Source of the DNA: Mycobacterium colombiense
GTDB lineage: Bacteria; Actinomycetota; Actinomycetes; Mycobacteriales; Mycobacteriaceae
DNA: 64,000 nucleotides
Direction of reading: 5' to 3'
Assembly: GCF_001953985.1 (NCBI RefSeq)
Contig: NZ_MBEI01000079.1
Span: 248,001-312,000 of the forward strand
Numbering within the stretch: the stretch's first letter is position 1; each line of letters starts with the position of its first letter. The notes beneath the pieces are model-generated. The model worked only from the letters and a program-made list of their open reading frames with translations, was not told where the DNA came from and searched no databases. Below, one piece after another: positions 50,714-59,294 of this stretch. The position numbers were made by a program, and so were the translations under genes.

Positions 50714-51709
50714 ATGAGCCCGCACGACGAGCCCCCAAAACGAGTTGATATGACACAGACGAACCTTGCCCGGCCGCACGGCCTCAGCCGCATCGATCCG
50801 GTGCTGCGCGATGCCGCCGTGGAGTTGGGCGCCTTCGAATTCCGCGCCGAGACACTGCAGGCCGAGCGGGAACACGCCAACCTGCTGGCCGCGCAACGCG
50901 CCGCAGCGGCCGATACTTCTGGCGTCGCCATCGATTCACGATCCATCGCCGGTCCGGACGGCCAGCAGCTGGGCCTGCGTTTGTACCGCGGCCGCACCGA
51001 ATCCCCCGCGCCGCTGGTTGTGTACGCGCATGGCGGCGGGTTTGTCACCGGGAACCTGGAGACCGACCACGCGCACTGCGTGGAGCTGGCCCGTGACGGC
51101 GGCTGCCTGGTGGTGTCGGTCGACTACCGGCTGGCCCCCGAAAACGCGTGCCCGGCGGCGCTCGACGATGTCGAGGCGGCCTTCCGTTACGCCGTCGAGA
51201 ACAGCGCGGAGCTGGACGCCGACGCAAGCCGCGTCGCGGTAATGGGCCGCGATGCGGGCGCGGCGCTGGTCGCGGGTCTGACCCAGCGCATGTTCGACCA
51301 GGAGGGGCCGGCGATCCTGATGCAGATCCTGCACCAGCCGATGCTCGATTCCGATGCCACGCCGTCGCGTCGGGAATTCCAGCGCACCCCGGGTCTCAAC
51401 GGTCCGGCCGTGAGCCGGGCATGGAACCACTATCTCGGCGACGCCCGCGCCAACGGTCAGCACGTCCCCGCCCACCGGGCCAATCTCGAAGGGCTGCCGC
51501 CCACATTCGTCAGCTGCTCCGAGATCGATCCGTGCCGGGACGAGGCCATCGACTACGCCAACCGGCTGTTGCACGCGTACGTCCATACCGAATTGCACGT
51601 GATCGCCGCGACCTTCAACGGCTTCGACTCGATGGTCCCCGATTGGGTTGTTTCCCAGGAGAATCGGGCGCTGCACGCGCAGGCGGTGCGCCGCGTGTTC
51701 GCCATGTAG
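50714..51709 (+). CDS. HSL-type alpha/beta hydrolase fold without catalytic Ser/His
   Basis: A 331-residue hormone-sensitive-lipase-family fold with the oxyanion HGGG (106-109) and SVDYRLAPE. The nucleophile elbow reads GRDAGAA, with Asp180 in place of Ser. The usual HxF near the C-terminus is FNGF, with Asn for His; the acid DPCRDE remains. It is therefore probably not an esterase, but a ligand-binding or repurposed protein. Start uncertain: ATG 50714, ATG 50750 and TTG 50672 are in frame; none has a strong ribosome binding site. Confidence 0.82.
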   Translation: MSPHDEPPKRVDMTQTNLARPHGLSRIDPVLRDAAVELGAFEFRAETLQAEREHANLLAAQRAAAADTSGVAIDSRSIAGPDGQQLGLRLYRGRTESPAPLVVYAHGGGFVTGNLETDHAHCVELARDGGCLVVSVDYRLAPENACPAALDDVEAAFRYAVENSAELDADASRVAVMGRDAGAALVAGLTQRMFDQEGPAILMQILHQPMLDSDATPSRREFQRTPGLNGPAVSRAWNHYLGDARANGQHVPAHRANLEGLPPTFVSCSEIDPCRDEAIDYANRLLHAYVHTELHVIAATFNGFDSMVPDWVVSQENRALHAQAVRRVFAM

Positions 51710-51922
51710 CGCAACCGTGTGCGAGTGACCCCGCCGGCCGTCTCGACTTAGCTGCTGGTCCCCGCTTTTACCGATTGAACTCCGGTATCTCTTACGGTAT
51801 TGAGCGTTGCTAACATCGGAATCGGCAGCCAACCGAGGACCGATCGGGCGGATGATCAAACACTCAAACCAATTCCGTTGCAGCCGCAGCGATCGAATGT
51901 CAAGAAGGATCCCCTCGGCACT

Positions 51923-53065
51923 ATGACCACCCTCGACTCTCCCGAAAAGGTCCTTTTCACCTCGACCACCCAGGCGTTCCTGGAAAAGGAAGCGCCGCTG
52001 CGCCGGGTGCGGGAGCTGCACGCAGCGGGCACGTCATTCGATCCCGGGTGGTGGCAGCGCGCCGCGGAGCTCGGCTGGACCGGCCTGCTCGTGCCGGAGG
52101 AGCTGGGCGGCGGAAGCGTCTCGGAGAATGGCTTCGCCGATCTGGCAATGGTCGCCGAGCAACTCGGCAAGACGGTGGCGCCCGGACCGCTGTACCCGGT
52201 CAGCACCGTGCTGGCCGGGCTTGTTGAGTGCACAAACTCCGACGAGCACGCCGACGCGATCGAGGCGCTGATAGCGGGTGAATCCGTGGCGTCGTGGGCG
52301 GTCTGTGAGCCGGGCCGGGGCTGGGCACCGCTGGATCCGTCCGTCACGGCCACCGAAACCGATTCCGGTTACCGCATCGACGGCATCAAGGACCGCGTAG
52401 AGGCGGCCGCCCAGAGTGCGCTGCTGCTGGTGGTGGCGCGCTGCGACGCCGAGATTCGTCAGTTCCTGGTCCCGACGGACGCGCCGGGGGTCCGGATCGA
52501 GCCTCAGGAGTCGGTCGATCTGGTCAAGCAATACGGCCGGGTGCACTTCGACGGCGTCGTGGTGCCGCGGTCGGCGGCCGTCGGCACCGGTGGCGAGACG
52601 GCTGCGCTCGTCGATCGACAAAGCCAGATCGCCCAGGTGCTGCAATGCGCCGAGGTGGTTGGTGCCCTGCAGACGGTGTTCGACTTCACCGTGCGGTGGG
52701 CGCTGGACCGGCACACATTCGGTCGCCCGCTGGCGTCGTATCAGGCGCTCAAGCACAAGTTCGCCGACATGAAGCTCTGGCTGGAAGCCTGTCGGGCCAC
52801 CACCTCGGCGGCGGTCGCCGACGTGGCGGCCCGCGCGCCGGAGGCGAATGTGTCGGCGAGCATCGCCAAGTCGTACGTGGGCGAGATGGCGGGTCAGATC
52901 GTCCAGGCGTGTGTGCAGATGCACGGCGGCATCGGGGTCACCTGGGAGCACGACCTGCACCTGTACCTGCGCCGGATCACGTTGTACCGCGGCATGTTTG
53001 GGACGCCGGAGGAGCATAATCTGCGCGTATACGAGTTCGAGAAGGCGGGTCGTTCGGCGAAATGA
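51923..53065 (+). CDS. acyl-CoA dehydrogenase family protein (first of a pair)
   Basis: A 380-residue dehydrogenase. LLVPEELGGGSVSENGFA, the segment RHTFGRPLASYQALKH, the QMHGGIGVTWEHDLHLYLRR core and the C-terminal FGTPEEHNLRVYE are visible. The FAD/substrate loop of standard enzymes (SEPxxGSD) is replaced by AVCEPGRGWAP, suggesting the non-catalytic or small-type partner. The ATG follows AAGGAT at 13 bases; an in-frame start at 51800 is weaker. Eleven bases separate it from the next FadE. Confidence 0.88.
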   Translation: MTTLDSPEKVLFTSTTQAFLEKEAPLRRVRELHAAGTSFDPGWWQRAAELGWTGLLVPEELGGGSVSENGFADLAMVAEQLGKTVAPGPLYPVSTVLAGLVECTNSDEHADAIEALIAGESVASWAVCEPGRGWAPLDPSVTATETDSGYRIDGIKDRVEAAAQSALLLVVARCDAEIRQFLVPTDAPGVRIEPQESVDLVKQYGRVHFDGVVVPRSAAVGTGGETAALVDRQSQIAQVLQCAEVVGALQTVFDFTVRWALDRHTFGRPLASYQALKHKFADMKLWLEACRATTSAAVADVAARAPEANVSASIAKSYVGEMAGQIVQACVQMHGGIGVTWEHDLHLYLRRITLYRGMFGTPEEHNLRVYEFEKAGRSAK

Positions 53066-53075
53066 TGAAGATCCG

Positions 53076-54320
53076 ATGACGTCGACCGAGTCCGTTGCCC
53101 AGTTCGCCGCCCGGGCGAGGGCATGGCTGGCGGACAACATGCCCACCATCGACAGTGAGGCCCCGCCGGCCGCGCCGCGTGACGAGGAATGGGCCTGGCT
53201 GAGGGCCAGAGAACTGCAAAAGCGTTTGTATGAAGGCGGATTCGCCGGCATCTGCTTCCCCCGCGAGTACGGCGGCCTCGGGCTGGACTACGAATACCAG
53301 AAGGCCTTCGACGTCGAATCCCTCGACTACGAGATGCCGTTGATTCTGAACACCCCGACGTTCACCATCTGCTGCGCCACCCTGCTCGACACCGGCAGTG
53401 AAGACCAGAAGAAGCAGCACATCGCCGCGGCGCTGCGCGGTGAGGAAGTGCTGGTGCAGTTGTTGAGCGAGCCGAGCGGCGGATCGGACCTGGCCGGGGT
53501 CCTCACCCGGGCCGAGCGGCGCGGTGACCGTTGGATCATCAACGGCGCCAAGACCTGGAGCACGAGCGCGTTCGCCGCCGATTACGGCCTGTGTCTGGCC
53601 CGCACCAACTGGGACGTGCCCAAGCACGAGGGCCTGACGATGTTTTTGGTGCCCATCGCGCATCCGGGAATCACGTTGCGGCACATCACGATGCTGAGCG
53701 GTTCCACCGAATTCTGCGAGGAGTTCCTGGACAATGTCGACGTCGGAGATGACGCCGTGGTCGGCGAGGTCAACGGCGGTTGGGCGGTGGCGTCCCGGCA
53801 GCTGTATCACGAACGCCGAGCGGTGGGTCAGGGGTCCGAGTTCGCCAGCGGCAGCGGCAGCGAGGGCGGCAACGCGATTCCGGTTGACTACGTGGCGCTG
53901 GCGGAGAAGACCGGGCACGCCGACAACGAGCGCGTGCGCGAGATGGCCGGTCGTGCCCTGGTCCATCGCGCGGTGGCCGACCAGCTGATCGGTCACGTGT
54001 ACCGCAGCGTCAGGGACGGCGCGCTGCCGCCCGCAGCCGGAACGCTCATCAGGCTGTTCCACTCCGAGACCACGACCACCGATGTCGACACGGCGCTGGC
54101 GATAGCGGGAAGCGCCGGCGTGGTGGGGGAGCAGGGCGCCGGACTGGAAACGGGCCTGCGGTATCTATCCCGGCAGACGGTCGCCATCGGCGGCGGCACA
54201 ACGGAGATGGCCCGCAACGTGATCGGCGAGCGGGTGCTGGGCTTCCCGCGGGAGTACGCCGCCGATCGCGGGGTTCCGTTCAATCAGGTGCGGCACGGCG
54301 AGCGAGCCGACCGCGCCTAA
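53076..54320 (+). CDS. acyl-CoA dehydrogenase family protein (second of a pair)
   Basis: A 414-residue dehydrogenase with GICFPREYGGLGLDYE, the FAD-binding QLLSEPSGGSDLAG and the C-terminal IGGGTTEMARNVIGERVLG containing a Glu in the family position. A Gly/Ser-rich insertion (GSEFASGSGSEGGNAIP) interrupts the middle. It lies directly after the preceding FadE, so an alpha2beta2 complex of FadE26/27 type is likely. The stop overlaps the convergent PP2C gene by 4 bases. Confidence 0.9.
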   Translation: MTSTESVAQFAARARAWLADNMPTIDSEAPPAAPRDEEWAWLRARELQKRLYEGGFAGICFPREYGGLGLDYEYQKAFDVESLDYEMPLILNTPTFTICCATLLDTGSEDQKKQHIAAALRGEEVLVQLLSEPSGGSDLAGVLTRAERRGDRWIINGAKTWSTSAFAADYGLCLARTNWDVPKHEGLTMFLVPIAHPGITLRHITMLSGSTEFCEEFLDNVDVGDDAVVGEVNGGWAVASRQLYHERRAVGQGSEFASGSGSEGGNAIPVDYVALAEKTGHADNERVREMAGRALVHRAVADQLIGHVYRSVRDGALPPAAGTLIRLFHSETTTTDVDTALAIAGSAGVVGEQGAGLETGLRYLSRQTVAIGGGTTEMARNVIGERVLGFPREYAADRGVPFNQVRHGERADRA

Positions 54321-56284
54321 CCCTCGGCGACGACGTTCTCGGCGAGGCCGCTGACCACCGGGATCTGCACCAGCGACAGCACGTGGTGCGCCGGGCTTCC
54401 CGGCGGGGCCACCAGCACGTACTCGCTGCCCTGTCGGAGCGCCCGCTCGCGGGCGGCGGCCAGCGCGCTGACCCCCGCCGATCCGAGGTGGGTGACGGCG
54501 GTGAGATCGACCGTCAACGGTGCTACGCCGGAACGGCTTTCGACCGCGATCTGACGGTCCAGGGTGGAGGCAGTGTTCGAGTCGACGTCGCCACTGACCA
54601 CGATGCGGCCCGGTTCGCTGACCTCGGAGACGAATTCTGCATTGGCCCTCCGCCGGTCGGCCGCCCGGCCGATCACCGAGTCGGTGACGAAATTCGCCCG
54701 CCGCGAGAGTTGGTGCGTCAGACTGGCGGTCGTCCCGTCGGCGCCGTGACTGACGTGTGCCTCCGACACCAGGGCCTCGGCCATGGCGAGGCCGCGGCCG
54801 CGGCCGGCCTCGCCCTCGCGGTGATCCTTCCACCGTCCGCGGTCGGTCACCGAGGCGTGCAGGTTGCCATCGCCGGACAACGTCGCTTCGACGACAACGC
54901 CGTCGGGGACCTCGGCCGCATAACCGTGCTCGACCGCGTTCTCGACGAACTCCGAGATTGCGTGCACCACATCGGAGATGTCGTCGGCGTCGGCGCCGAT
55001 CTCCGACAGCCACTCCCGCAGGCGGGTGCGTACCGCGCGTGCGGTCCGGATGGTCGCGTCCAGTGTCAGGTGTAGGGGTGCGGGCGGTGTCCGGCGTTGC
55101 GCCGCAAGAAGAGTCACGTCGTCGCTGTAGCCCGTCGAGCGCAGCAGTAATTCCAGTGTCTCCGAGCAGATTCGGTCGATCGGGCGCACCGATGATTCGA
55201 TCACGAACCCGCGTTGGCCGCCGACGATGTTTCCGGCCAGCTCGGCGAATTCGGCGGTGCTGGCGACCAGCGGCCGGCCGGGCCGTTCGATCAGGCCGTC
55301 GGTGTACAGCAGGATCGAGTCGCCCACGTCGAGGAATTCGGTGCGCACCGGAAAGCCGGTGCCGCTACCGAGCGGACCGCCGCCGGAGGGCTCGAGATAG
55401 CGCGCGGTGGCATCCGCCGTCACCAGAAGCGGCGGCGGGTGTCCGGCGGTGCAGTACCGGAATTCGCCGGTGCCGAACTCGAGCGAGCCGACGCAGATGG
55501 TGGCCGTGTTCGAGCCGGGGACGTGCTTGCGGAAGCGGTCGACAGCCTCGAGCGCCTCGGCGATCGGATAGCCCGCGACGATCTGCATCCGCAGCGCGGT
55601 GCGCAGCTGCGACATCACCGCGGCCGCTTCGACGCCGTGGCCGACGACGTCTCCGACGACGAGCACCAGCCGGTCGCCGAGGGGTATCGCGTCGAACCAG
55701 TCGCCACCTGCCGCGGTGTCCTCGGCGGCGACGAGATACTGCGCGCTCACGTCCGCCCCGGGAATGATGGGCACCGACGGTGCCAGCAGCGCCTGCTGCA
55801 TGACGGTGGCGGAATCGCGGACGTTGCGATACCGCTCGGACATCTCCTCGAGGCGTGCTTCGGCGGCCATTCGCGTCTGCACCCGGCTGGTGACGTCGAC
55901 GAAGGCCAGCTGCACGCCCTCGATCGAGCCGTCCTCTGCGCGCCGCGCCGTGACGATGAAGTCGAAGAAGTGTTCCTGCGCGCGTCCTTCGCCCTCGAAG
56001 TCGGCCTGCACCCGCCATTCCGTGCCCGACTGCGGCTCGCCGGTTTGATATACCCGGTCGAACATCTGCAGGATTTCCTGGCTCTCCAGCTCGGGGTAGA
56101 TGTCGCGCACAAATAGCCCGATGGAGTCAATTGGCGGACTGAGCGTGCGGTAAGCCGCATTGACCGCGATAAATCGGTGGTCGGGCCCCTCGAGCCCGAC
56201 CAACAGCGCGGGGACATTCTCGAAGACGCGGCGTACGTCGTCTGCCGCACCGACGGTTCTGTCCCAGTCCTTTTCGGCCACCAT
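54317..56284 (-). CDS. PAS-PP2C-kinase-STAS regulator (Rv1364c-like)
   Basis: A 655-residue cytoplasmic signalling protein with four domains: PAS (about 15-135), SpoIIE/PP2C phosphatase (about 175-395, metal Asp195, Asp212, Asp329 and Asp389), HATPase_c anti-sigma kinase (about 405-530, Asn449 in EFVENAVEHGY and the G box GRGRGLAMAE), and STAS anti-anti-sigma (about 555-650, Ser602 in HLGSAGVSAL). This is the order of M. tuberculosis Rv1364c, which controls a stress sigma factor. GGAGGACGG precedes the ATG. No sigma factor gene is nearby. Confidence 0.92.
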   Translation of the reverse strand: MVAEKDWDRTVGAADDVRRVFENVPALLVGLEGPDHRFIAVNAAYRTLSPPIDSIGLFVRDIYPELESQEILQMFDRVYQTGEPQSGTEWRVQADFEGEGRAQEHFFDFIVTARRAEDGSIEGVQLAFVDVTSRVQTRMAAEARLEEMSERYRNVRDSATVMQQALLAPSVPIIPGADVSAQYLVAAEDTAAGGDWFDAIPLGDRLVLVVGDVVGHGVEAAAVMSQLRTALRMQIVAGYPIAEALEAVDRFRKHVPGSNTATICVGSLEFGTGEFRYCTAGHPPPLLVTADATARYLEPSGGGPLGSGTGFPVRTEFLDVGDSILLYTDGLIERPGRPLVASTAEFAELAGNIVGGQRGFVIESSVRPIDRICSETLELLLRSTGYSDDVTLLAAQRRTPPAPLHLTLDATIRTARAVRTRLREWLSEIGADADDISDVVHAISEFVENAVEHGYAAEVPDGVVVEATLSGDGNLHASVTDRGRWKDHREGEAGRGRGLAMAEALVSEAHVSHGADGTTASLTHQLSRRANFVTDSVIGRAADRRRANAEFVSEVSEPGRIVVSGDVDSNTASTLDRQIAVESRSGVAPLTVDLTAVTHLGSAGVSALAAARERALRQGSEYVLVAPPGSPAHHVLSLVQIPVVSGLAENVVAEG

Positions 56285-56460
56285 CTGGCCGTCCTCCTAG
56301 CAGCCTCCGAGCGGCCCGCAACGCAGGGCCGGGTCGAGAACCGGGTCAATGGGTTGACCTAATTTGCACACGTAGTTGTTCAGATTAGCAATGGTTCTTG
56401 GATGCGCATTGCAACGGTTTGGTTACCGGTATGAATTGTGTCGGCTAATTCGGTTGGCAA

Positions 56461-57045
56461 ATGCAATTTACGCCTGCGACAATCGCGACCGCCAGCGGCG
56501 AAACGGCCCGTTTGCGGCCGGTTGGGCGAGGGTACCTCGCAGTCGTGGCCGATCTCGTGGCGCGACGTACGACGGCGCTGTGGCGGCGCCTCCTGTCGTC
56601 GCCAGTGCTGACCTTGAACGGCTGGGTGGCATTCAACCTGCCGCGCGCGGTGACCGCGCTGGGCGGGGGACTGCTGACCGGGCTGGTGGCGGTGCACGTC
56701 TACATGCTGGCCACCGAGCCGAACCTGCCGCGGTATTTCGTCGCCTACGTGCTGGTGCTGGCGGCAGGCTGCCTGACCGCGGCGGGCGCCATGGTGGTCG
56801 GCATCAAACCTGCTGTGCCCCAGGCGGGTTGGTATCTCGGCAGTATGATCTGCGCGGCCTTTCTCGCTCTCTATCTGGTCACTCGCTGGGTCAACCTGCC
56901 CGGGCTCGTCACGGTCACCGCCCGATGGGATTTCGCGCCCGGGACATTGGGGATGGCTTGCGCGGCCGCGTTTATCGCCGTGCACATGACGGTGCTGTCG
57001 GGCATCAACGTGGCCTACCCGCGACGCCAGCAGTGGTATGACTGA
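56461..57045 (+). CDS. small membrane protein, oxidoreductase operon
   Basis: A 194-residue integral membrane protein. Hydrophobic segments lie at about 64-84, 93-114, 126-142 and 166-184, with Arg-rich N-terminal 20-45. It lies 12 bases before the cytochrome b-molybdopterin fusion and is probably its membrane partner or assembly subunit. No motif identifies its function. Confidence 0.83.
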   Translation: MQFTPATIATASGETARLRPVGRGYLAVVADLVARRTTALWRRLLSSPVLTLNGWVAFNLPRAVTALGGGLLTGLVAVHVYMLATEPNLPRYFVAYVLVLAAGCLTAAGAMVVGIKPAVPQAGWYLGSMICAAFLALYLVTRWVNLPGLVTVTARWDFAPGTLGMACAAAFIAVHMTVLSGINVAYPRRQQWYD

Positions 57046-57057
57046 CGGGGCTCAGGC

Positions 57058-58548
57058 ATGACAACGTTGGACTATCCGGCATGGCTGCGCATCGATCACT
57101 GGCTGAACGTCTTGTTCGTGACGCTGATCCTGCGCAGCGGCCTCGAGATTCTGGCCACCCACCCGAAGTTGTATTGGCACGACGACAGCAAGCCGGGCAC
57201 CGAGTGGGCGCGCTTCACCCGAAAGGTGATGCCGCGGGACAGGATCTACGACACTCTGGATGAGGAAGAGGACTACAGCCCGTTCATTTCGTTGCCGGGC
57301 CGCGCGCAGCTCGGCGTGGGCCGTCACTGGCATTTTTTCGTGGTCATCGGTTGGATTTTGCTGGGCCTGTCCTACTACATCCTGTTGTTCACAACCGGCC
57401 AGTGGCATCGCTACTGGCCCGCGTCGTGGTCGATCTTTCCCGAAGCGTGGGACGACGTCGTCACCTACCTGACGTTCAATTTGCCGCCGGTGTTGCCCGG
57501 TGAGCCGTTGGACGCCATGCAGAAGCTGACCTACGCCGGGGTCGTCTTTGTTCTGGCGCCTTTTCAGATCCTGACCGGGGCCGCTCAGTCTCCGGCGATC
57601 GAGGCGCGGTTCCCGTGGTACGTGCAAATGTGGGGTGGCCGGCAATGGGCGCGCAGTTTGCACTTCCTGGGCCTCATCGCGTTCCTGGTCTTCATCGTGA
57701 TTCATCTGTCGATGATTTTCTTCTGGGGCTGGGGAAGGCTCACCGCGTCAATGATTTTCGGGGCTGTCCGCAACACCTATTGGGCGACCACGATCTCGCT
57801 GCTGATCATTGCGGCGATCATCGGCGTCCATGTCGCGGCGACGGTCTGGAGTCTGCGCAACCCGCGATCGGTTCAGCGCGTGCTGGGGGCGGTGGTGACC
57901 ACGGTGCGCCTGCTGCTGCTGCGGCCGCTGAACTCGCGGCAGAACTATCCGGCGCACAAAATCTCCAAGCAACACCGCGTCAACGGAAAGCCGCCCACCA
58001 GCACGGAATACAAGGTGATGGCGGTGCATAACTTCGTGGACTGGCGGCTGCGGGTCGGCGGGCTGGTGGAAAACCCCGTGACCTTGGACCTGAGGGCGCT
58101 GCGCGGGCTGGCCGAGTCGGAAACGCAATGCGTGATGCACAATTGCGTCCAGGGCTGGACCAGCATCGGAGAATGGACCGGCGTTCATCTCCATCAGCTG
58201 GTGGACCTGGTGCGGCCGCTGCCGCAGGCGCGCTATATCTGCTTTTTGACGATGCAGGACAACAGCACCGACGAGCCGTCGTCGCACGGCGGAGGCCAGT
58301 TCTACGAGGTTCTCGACCTCGAGTTCGCCGACAAGCCGCAGACGCTGCTCGCCTATGAAATGAACGGCGCGCCTCTGCCAATCCAACACGGTGCGCCCTT
58401 ACGCCTGCGGGTGGAAACTCAGGTGGGCTTCAAAATGGCCAAGTGGATCAACCAGATCGAATTCGTCGAGGACTACGCCGGAATCGGCATGGGGACGGGC
58501 GGCTGGCGCGAGGACCGCGTGTACTACGACAAGGACGTGGAAATCTGA
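57058..58548 (+). CDS. cytochrome b-molybdopterin oxidoreductase fusion
   Basis: A 496-residue fusion. Residues 1-290 form a multi-helix membrane cytochrome b561/hydrogenase-type module with candidate heme His14, His90, His92, His202 and His216. Residues 310-496 form a sulfite-oxidase/YedY-type molybdopterin domain with Cys363 (HNCVQGWTSIGEW) as the likely Mo ligand. Fusing the electron acceptor to the Mo domain resembles a YedYZ (MsrPQ) system in one chain. It would move electrons between the membrane and an oxo-transfer site. Neighbours are a membrane protein and a zinc-ribbon-like protein. Confidence 0.88.
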   Translation: MTTLDYPAWLRIDHWLNVLFVTLILRSGLEILATHPKLYWHDDSKPGTEWARFTRKVMPRDRIYDTLDEEEDYSPFISLPGRAQLGVGRHWHFFVVIGWILLGLSYYILLFTTGQWHRYWPASWSIFPEAWDDVVTYLTFNLPPVLPGEPLDAMQKLTYAGVVFVLAPFQILTGAAQSPAIEARFPWYVQMWGGRQWARSLHFLGLIAFLVFIVIHLSMIFFWGWGRLTASMIFGAVRNTYWATTISLLIIAAIIGVHVAATVWSLRNPRSVQRVLGAVVTTVRLLLLRPLNSRQNYPAHKISKQHRVNGKPPTSTEYKVMAVHNFVDWRLRVGGLVENPVTLDLRALRGLAESETQCVMHNCVQGWTSIGEWTGVHLHQLVDLVRPLPQARYICFLTMQDNSTDEPSSHGGGQFYEVLDLEFADKPQTLLAYEMNGAPLPIQHGAPLRLRVETQVGFKMAKWINQIEFVEDYAGIGMGTGGWREDRVYYDKDVEI

Positions 58549-58549
58549 G

Positions 58550-58873
58550 ATGACCGATACGGCGACCCAGGGAGTCGGGGTGCGTCCCGAGCTGATCAGC
58601 TTGGATAACGTGGCGCACCACCGCGTGCTCGAGCAGATCGCGGCGAAGGGCGGGCACTGTGAAGCCTGCGGCGCAACCGATTTCGCCGTCGGCGATGCCC
58701 TCTACCTCGGTTTTCTATTCTTGAACGAGGATGCCGACGCCTACATGGTCGCGCTGACCTGCCGCAACCCGGACTGCCCCAAGCCGCGGACCGCGATCAG
58801 ACTGCGCGACATCGACTTTCTCACCTACGCAGGAAGCGACTCGGACCCTTCCGGGCATGACGGCCCCGGTTAG
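58550..58873 (+). CDS. small Cys-motif (zinc-ribbon-like) protein
   Basis: A 107-residue soluble protein with CEAC (37-40) and CRNPDC (71-76) pairs that could bind zinc or iron. It starts 1 base after the oxidoreductase stop (TGAGATG), so the two are translationally linked. Possibly a chaperone or electron-transfer partner of the molybdoenzyme; function unknown. Its last 53 bp overlap the convergent gene. Confidence 0.82.
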   Translation: MTDTATQGVGVRPELISLDNVAHHRVLEQIAAKGGHCEACGATDFAVGDALYLGFLFLNEDADAYMVALTCRNPDCPKPRTAIRLRDIDFLTYAGSDSDPSGHDGPG

Positions 58874-59195
58874 CCTGACCGTCCGTGGACCCCGGGAGCT
58901 GCGGCCGCGCGAGGCCGAATCGCTCTATCAGCGGCGACAACTCGCGTAGCTGGTCGCACAGCGATCGAAACCGCCGCTGATCGTCGTCGTCGAGCTGCCC
59001 CAGCGAATCGTAATGCGCCATGCGCGGCAGCCGTCCCGCGAGCGCGGCGCCCCACCTGATGCTCAGGTCGTAGATCTCTTCGTCGTCGATGTCGTCGCGC
59101 TGCCCCAGTCGTTGCAGCGCCTCGATCTGCTCGGTGAGGAGTGCGACGTCGTCGTCGATATTGACCGGCGTCCCGTCGTGCGCTGCCACGCTCAT
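58821..59195 (-). CDS. hypothetical acidic helical protein
   Basis: A 124-residue protein, probably real: balanced composition, MSVAAHDGTPVNIDDDVALL start, two helices with regular leucines (LLTEQIEALQRLGQR, FRSLCDQLRELSPLIERFG) and an Arg-rich tail from 105. It overlaps the convergent Cys-motif gene by 53 bp, which leaves some doubt about the C-terminus. No family recognised. Confidence 0.65.
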   Translation of the reverse strand: MSVAAHDGTPVNIDDDVALLTEQIEALQRLGQRDDIDDEEIYDLSIRWGAALAGRLPRMAHYDSLGQLDDDDQRRFRSLCDQLRELSPLIERFGLARPQLPGSTDGQANRGRHARKGPSRFLRR

Positions 59196-59294
59196 CTGCC
59201 CTCCATCCGCCGGACGACGCGTCGACCGTTATGTCGACGAGTACCCGACGGCGGTCCGGCTACACCGAACCGTCGTCGGGCAGCGATCGGGCGA

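Noticed and set aside
56353..56386. TTGACC followed by an AT-rich stretch as a sigma-A promoter for 56461
   Set aside because: Spacing to a TAnnnT hexamer is outside 16-19 bases, so I do not call it.
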